Source: Alphaproteobacteria bacterium (lineage in GTDB: Bacteria; Pseudomonadota; Alphaproteobacteria; Sphingomonadales; Sphingomonadaceae). Taken from it: 9,059 bases of DNA. This document shows positions 6,105 to 9,059 of the stretch, in pieces (positions within the stretch are counted from its first letter, which is position 1; every line of letters begins with the position of its first letter). The stretch lies in assembly GCA_018830415.1 (NCBI GenBank), contig JAHJSJ010000316.1, positions 1-9,059 of the forward strand. Direction: 5' to 3'. The notes below the pieces were generated by a model, which worked only from the letters and a program-made list of their open reading frames with translations, was not told where the DNA came from and ran no database searches. A program made the position numbers and the translations under genes.

Positions 6105-6131
6105 ATTATAAGGGCCACCCGCCGTTTGCAA
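6105..6131 (-). promoter_or_regulatory. Probable promoter of tRNA-Ala
   Basis: A perfect TATAAT lies at 6110-6105 on the minus strand with TTGCAA at 6131-6126, 15 bases upstream, which is a short spacer. The bases after the -10 box are GC-rich (GGCCGCC), as is common in stringently controlled stable-RNA promoters. Transcription would start near 6098 and give a leader of about 45 bases. It is squeezed between the TIGR02300 stop codon and the tRNA. Confidence 0.65.
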
Positions 6132-6139
6132 GAGAGAAA

Positions 6140-6460
6140 TCAGGATTCGTGCTCGTCGTCGTCCCCGGTGGTGGCAACACCCAGATCATCGTCGCCGCCA
6201 AGGTCAACGTCATTATCAGGCGAATCGCCGTCCTCGTCGAGATCCTCAAGCTCGTCGTCGCCGCCAAGATCGGCGTCAGCTTCAACATCTTTCTTCTTTT
6301 CTTCCTCGAAAGGAATCGGCTGCTTGGATTTGAGCACGGGTTCAGGCGACCACGTCTCTCCACATTCGATACAAGTCACCGGGGCATCCTTGCCCAGATC
6401 GTAGAATCGTTCCCCGCACTTGGGGCAGGTACGCTTGGTACCCCATTCAGGCTTCGCCAT
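6140..6460 (-). CDS. TIGR02300 (FYDLN acid) family protein
   Basis: A 106-residue soluble protein of the alphaproteobacterial TIGR02300/FYDLN_acid family, function unknown. The N-terminal half is a small zinc-ribbon-like domain, MAKPEWGTKRTCPKCGERFYDLGKDAP, followed by TCIECGETW, with Cys12, Cys15, Cys30 and Cys33 as likely metal ligands. A short basic stretch follows (LKSKQPIPFEEEKKK), then an almost purely acidic tail (about 58-106) with two DLGGDD copies. The name-giving FYDLN reads FYDLG here. I start at 6460 because GAGGA lies six bases upstream; an ATG at 6466 touches that site. It is divergent from aroA, an arrangement I recall from other alphaproteobacteria. Confidence 0.92.
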   Translation of the reverse strand: MAKPEWGTKRTCPKCGERFYDLGKDAPVTCIECGETWSPEPVLKSKQPIPFEEEKKKDVEADADLGGDDELEDLDEDGDSPDNDVDLGGDDDLGVATTGDDDEHES

Positions 6461-6631
6461 TATCATTCCTCAAAACACGCCGACCCCAAGACAAGGGCGG
6501 GCAGAACGGCTAAAAATCGTTGGTGGATTGATCAAGAAATTGGGTTCCGGCAAGCCCTTTATCAAGAGCGCGGCCAGTATGCGCGGCGCGCCTTGCCAGA
6601 AGCGCGGGCCGCTGTCAAAGACCGCCGCCAT

Positions 6632-7951
6632 ATGACCAGCCATACCTTTGCGCCCTCAGCCCCGCTTACGGGCACTATCCGCGTTCCCGGCGACAAGTCG
6701 ATCAGCCACCGCGCGCTGATGTTTGCCGGGCTGGCCGTGGGAGAAAGCCGGATCACAGGCCTGCTCGAAGGCGAGGACGTGCTCGCCACAGCGGCGGCGA
6801 TGCGGCAGTTCGGCGCGCATCTTGAACGCGGGGCAGAGGGCGTGTGGACAGTCCACGGAGCGGGCGTGGGCAGTTTGCTCGAACCCAAGGCCGCGCTCGA
6901 CATGGGCAATTCGGGCACCTCGACCCGGCTCTTGATGGGCCTTGTGGCCAGCCACGCGATTACCGCGACCTTCATCGGTGATGCCAGCCTGTCGGGCCGC
7001 CCGATGAACCGTGTTATCGCCCCGCTGGCGCAGATGGGCGCTTCGATTGAGGCGTCGGCAGGCGGCACCCTCCCGCTGATGTTGCGCGGCGCGGCGCCTG
7101 CCGTGCCGATCACCTACCGCCTGCCGGTGGCGAGCGCGCAGGTCAAAAGCGCGGTGCTGCTGGCGGGCCTCAACACCCCCGGCATCACCCGCGTGATCGA
7201 ACCGGTGCCAACGCGCGATCACACCGAGCGGATGCTGGCAGGCTTCGGCGCGCGGCTCGAAGTGGGCGAGGACAGCGGTGAGCGTGTTATCAGCATTCAC
7301 GGCGAAGCGGACTTGCGACCGATGGACGTGACCGTTCCCGGCGATCCCTCCTCCGCAGCGTTCTTTATGGTCGCGGCGAGCATCGTGCCGGGCAGCGATC
7401 TGACGATCCTGAATGTCGGCATGAACCCGACCCGCGCCGGATTGCTGGCAGTGCTGCGCCAGATGGGCGCGGATATCGAGGAACAGAACGCCCGCGAAGT
7501 CGGCGGCGAGCCGGTGGCAGATCTGCGCGTGCGCCATGCGGCGTTGACCGGGATTGATGTCGATCCCGCGATTGCGCCTTCGATGATCGATGAATTTCCG
7601 GTGCTGTTCGTCGCCGCCGCACTGGCAAACGGCACCACCCGCACCACAGGACTGGAGGAACTGCGGGTCAAGGAGAGCGACCGGCTTGCAACGATGGCCG
7701 CCGCGCTGACGCTGGCTGGCGCGCGCGTGGAGGAGCACGCAGACGGCCTCACCATCCACGGCACCTGCGGCGAAATGTTGCGCGGCACGCCCAACGGTGC
7801 GAGCGTCGCCACGCGGCTCGATCACCGCATTGCCATGAGCATGGCCGTGGCCGGTCTTTTCTCAAGGGATGGCGTCGAAGTGGACGACACCAGTCCTATA
7901 GCGACCAGCTTCCCGACATTCGAAACAATGCTTGCCGAAAGGACTTCATGA
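6632..7951 (+). CDS. aroA: 3-phosphoshikimate 1-carboxyvinyltransferase (EPSP synthase, class II type)
   Basis: EPSP synthase (439 residues) condenses shikimate-3-phosphate with phosphoenolpyruvate to EPSP, the sixth step of the shikimate pathway, in the cytoplasm. Features seen are VPGDKSISHRALMFAGLA (18-35), GLLEGEDV, LDMGNSGTSTRLLMG (89-103), GDASLSGRPMNRV, SAQVKSAVLLAGLNTPG (168-184), TRDHTERM (194-201), VPGDPSSAAFF, NPTRAG, SMIDEFP (317-323), LRVKESDR (344-351) and DHRIAMS (397-403). The combination GDKS, SAQVK, RDHTE and NPTR, with close overall likeness to the CP4 enzyme, marks it as class II. It has Gly95 where CP4 has Ala100. The frame is open far upstream, but family sequence begins just after the ATG at 6632, so I start there; no good ribosome binding site is visible. 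The stop overlaps the next gene by four bases. Confidence 0.96.
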   Translation: MTSHTFAPSAPLTGTIRVPGDKSISHRALMFAGLAVGESRITGLLEGEDVLATAAAMRQFGAHLERGAEGVWTVHGAGVGSLLEPKAALDMGNSGTSTRLLMGLVASHAITATFIGDASLSGRPMNRVIAPLAQMGASIEASAGGTLPLMLRGAAPAVPITYRLPVASAQVKSAVLLAGLNTPGITRVIEPVPTRDHTERMLAGFGARLEVGEDSGERVISIHGEADLRPMDVTVPGDPSSAAFFMVAASIVPGSDLTILNVGMNPTRAGLLAVLRQMGADIEEQNAREVGGEPVADLRVRHAALTGIDVDPAIAPSMIDEFPVLFVAAALANGTTRTTGLEELRVKESDRLATMAAALTLAGARVEEHADGLTIHGTCGEMLRGTPNGASVATRLDHRIAMSMAVAGLFSRDGVEVDDTSPIATSFPTFETMLAERTS

Positions 7952-8217
7952 CTGATTACATCACCCCCTTGGCCGCCGATCTGATCGGCTTTGCCGGCAG
8001 TTTCTGCATCGTCGCCGCCTATGCCTACAGCAATGTGGTGAAGGCCATGAACATGGTGCTTTTCAATCTGGTCAATTTCATCGGCGCGGCGCTGCTGACT
8101 GTTTCGCTAATGGTCAATTTCAACCTGCCAACCCTGGTTCTGGAAATCGTGTGGATGGGCATCGCATTGTTTGGTCTGACACGGGCATTGCAGGGCCAAC
8201 GGAAAAACCCGATATGA
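7948..8217 (+). CDS. Small three-helix membrane protein, CBU_0592-like
   Basis: An 89-residue integral membrane protein with three predicted helices (about 10-28, 33-57 and 62-80) and a short basic C-terminus (QGQRKNPI). The layout and patterns such as LIGFAGSFCIVAAYAYSN, FNLVNFIGAALL and LEIVWMGIALFGL resemble the CBU_0592 family of short uncharacterised membrane proteins; that assignment is from memory of the family. Its start overlaps the aroA stop as ATGA with AAGGA upstream, and its stop overlaps the cmk start the same way, so it should be translated together with both. No catalytic motif is visible. Confidence 0.85.
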   Translation: MTDYITPLAADLIGFAGSFCIVAAYAYSNVVKAMNMVLFNLVNFIGAALLTVSLMVNFNLPTLVLEIVWMGIALFGLTRALQGQRKNPI

Positions 8218-8840
8218 TCATCGCCGTCGATGGCCCCACCGCATCGGGTAAGGGCACCATTGCCAAGGCGCTGGCCGCGCATTTCGGGCTGCCGCATCTG
8301 GATACCGGGCTGCTTTACCGTGCGGTCGGGCGGCAGGTTGCACTGAACGGCGGCGATCCCGATGATCCCGCCGATGCGCTGACCGCCTGCAACTTTGCCG
8401 ACGCACTACTGGACGACGACACCCTCCGCTCGGAAGAAGTTGGCGGCCTCGCCAGCCGCGTGTCGGTGCATCCGGCTATTCGCCAAGCGCTGTATGAACG
8501 CCAGCGCGCGTTTGCCACCCAGCCCGACGGCGCGGTGCTGGACGGGCGCGATATCGGCACCGTGATTGCACCTGATGCCGACGTGAAGCTGTTCGTCACC
8601 GCCAGCGTCGCGGAACGCGCGCGCCGCCGCTGGCTTGAACTGCAAGGACGAGGGATCGATGCAGCGCTTGCCGCAGTCGAGCGCGATATTGCCGCCCGTG
8701 ACGCCCGCGACATGGGCCGCAACGATGCTCCTTTGCTCGCCGCGCCTGATGCGCTGGTAATCGATACCACCCACCTTGGCCGCGATCAGGCGATTAATGC
8801 GGTGGTCGACGCCGTTTGCACGCGCTTGGGCGCGTCCTGA
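8214..8840 (+). CDS. cmk: (d)CMP kinase (cytidylate kinase)
   Basis: Cytidylate kinase phosphorylates CMP and dCMP to the diphosphates in pyrimidine nucleotide salvage and turnover. The 208 residues begin with MIIAVDGPTASGKGT, the P-loop of this family (7-15), then LPHLDTGLLYRAVG (CMP-binding region), VSVHPAIRQALYERQRAFA, the conserved VLDGRDIGTVIAPDADVKLFV (about 108-128), ERARRRWLELQGRG and ERDIAARDARDMGRNDAPL (lid and Arg-rich part), and DALVIDTT near the end. Length fits the short (about 210-230) Cmk group. The start at 8214 overlaps the preceding stop (ATGA); the frame is open further upstream, but homology starts here. In many proteobacteria rpsA follows cmk, and it would lie just beyond this window. 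Confidence 0.97.
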   Translation: MIIAVDGPTASGKGTIAKALAAHFGLPHLDTGLLYRAVGRQVALNGGDPDDPADALTACNFADALLDDDTLRSEEVGGLASRVSVHPAIRQALYERQRAFATQPDGAVLDGRDIGTVIAPDADVKLFVTASVAERARRRWLELQGRGIDAALAAVERDIAARDARDMGRNDAPLLAAPDALVIDTTHLGRDQAINAVVDAVCTRLGAS

Positions 8841-8842
8841 AA

Positions 8843-8879
8843 GGGGCTTTCCTACGCGCCGCCGATGCAGGAAAGTCCT
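8843..8879 (+). other. Hairpin immediately after cmk
   Basis: GGGGCUUUCCU (8843-8853) pairs with AGGAAAGUCCU (8869-8879) over 11 bp with two G-U pairs, around a 15-base loop, starting two bases after the cmk stop. No U run follows, so it is not a standard terminator. It may protect the mRNA 3' end or mark a processing site between cmk and the presumed rpsA. Confidence 0.45.
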
Positions 8880-8988
8880 GGCATGGCACGTCCGCCCCTC
8901 TTCGTCGCGACACAGCTTGTCCCGACCCCATGCTGCGGCCAACGATATTTTTGCGTTCTGAACAGTGTAACATGTGTCTCCTACTTAT

Positions 8989-9023
8989 CGGGCTTCGAAG
9001 CCCGCATCTGGCCTTGCGGGCCA
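8989..9023 (+). promoter_or_regulatory. Overlapping hairpins in the presumed rpsA leader
   Basis: CGGGCTTCGAAGCCCG (8989-9004) is a perfect 16-bp palindrome able to fold as a 6-bp stem on a UCGA loop. Its right arm is also used by GCCCGCA (9000-9006), which is complementary to TGCGGGC (9015-9021). A third pairing, TGGCC/GGCCA, lies at 9009-9013/9019-9023. The first and second stems exclude each other. The rest of 8841-9059 shows no coding region I can support. Regulation of rpsA is an inference from gene order. Confidence 0.35.
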
Positions 9024-9059
9024 ATCTCCTTGCATTTTGTGCCGCTTTCGCCTAGGCGC

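Noticed and set aside
5849..6118. An 89-codon minus-strand frame crossing the tRNA gene
   Set aside because: Its middle, ALAQLGERNTGSVEVSGS, is the well-known false translation of a tRNA sequence. The tRNA itself is certain.
6065..6631. Upstream extension of the aroA frame (189 codons)
   Set aside because: The extension runs antisense through the TIGR02300 gene and is not EPSP synthase-like. Family sequence starts just after the ATG at 6632.
8776..8961. Short plus-strand frames after and across the cmk end
   Set aside because: They overlap cmk in another frame, lack a ribosome binding site and resemble no family; the region looks like an untranslated leader.
1..9059. Search for an unknown defence, mobile or biosynthetic system
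   Set aside because: Apart from the REP-like repeat there is no transposase, integrase, phage gene, toxin-antitoxin pair or biosynthetic cluster. Nearly all coding sequence is assigned to housekeeping families.

Overview
The window is a GC-rich stretch of bacterial chromosome made almost entirely of core housekeeping genes. Gene order and protein features point to an alphaproteobacterium of the Sphingomonadales, probably the Erythrobacter/Porphyrobacter group. The supporting points are the ffh-rpsP-rimM-trmD-rplS cluster, a TIGR02300 (FYDLN acid) protein diverging from aroA-cmk, a class II (CP4-like) EPSP synthase, a long Ala/Glu tail on ribosomal protein S16, and an S9/DPP IV-type exported peptidase. 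The lineage is an inference from these features; no database search was run.

Minus strand, in transcription order. TIGR02300 (6460-6140) is followed by a tRNA-Ala(GGC) gene (6052-5977), which has its own consensus -10 box upstream and a rho-independent terminator downstream (5934-5900). Then comes a translation and secretion cluster: ffh (5856-4387), rpsP (4338-3733), rimM (3727-3173), a TIGR04222-like membrane protein gene (3000-2233), trmD (2185-1427) and rplS (1430-1062). It closes with a strong GNRA-loop terminator (1036-1002). A palindromic dispersed repeat (888-983) follows. Next is the 5' part of an exported dipeptidyl-peptidase gene (875 down to base 1), which leaves the window.

Plus strand. 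aroA (6632-7951), a three-helix CBU_0592-like membrane protein gene (7948-8217) and cmk (8214-8840) form a tight operon with two ATGA stop/start overlaps. The last 219 bases hold no convincing gene but several hairpins. By conserved synteny this should be the leader of rpsA, which would start outside the window.

The minus cluster covers SRP targeting, 30S assembly, tRNA m1G37 methylation and 50S protein L19. The plus operon covers chorismate and CMP/dCMP metabolism ahead of ribosomal protein S1. I see no prophage, CRISPR, toxin-antitoxin or defence system. The unusual material lies inside this housekeeping frame: an accessory membrane gene wedged between rimM and trmD, with a helix that would hide its ribosome binding site and a family-typical Gly/Cys tail lying out of frame; a tRNA precursor whose leader is fully complementary to its CCA end; an S16 more than twice the usual size; and mutually exclusive hairpins upstream of the presumed rpsA.
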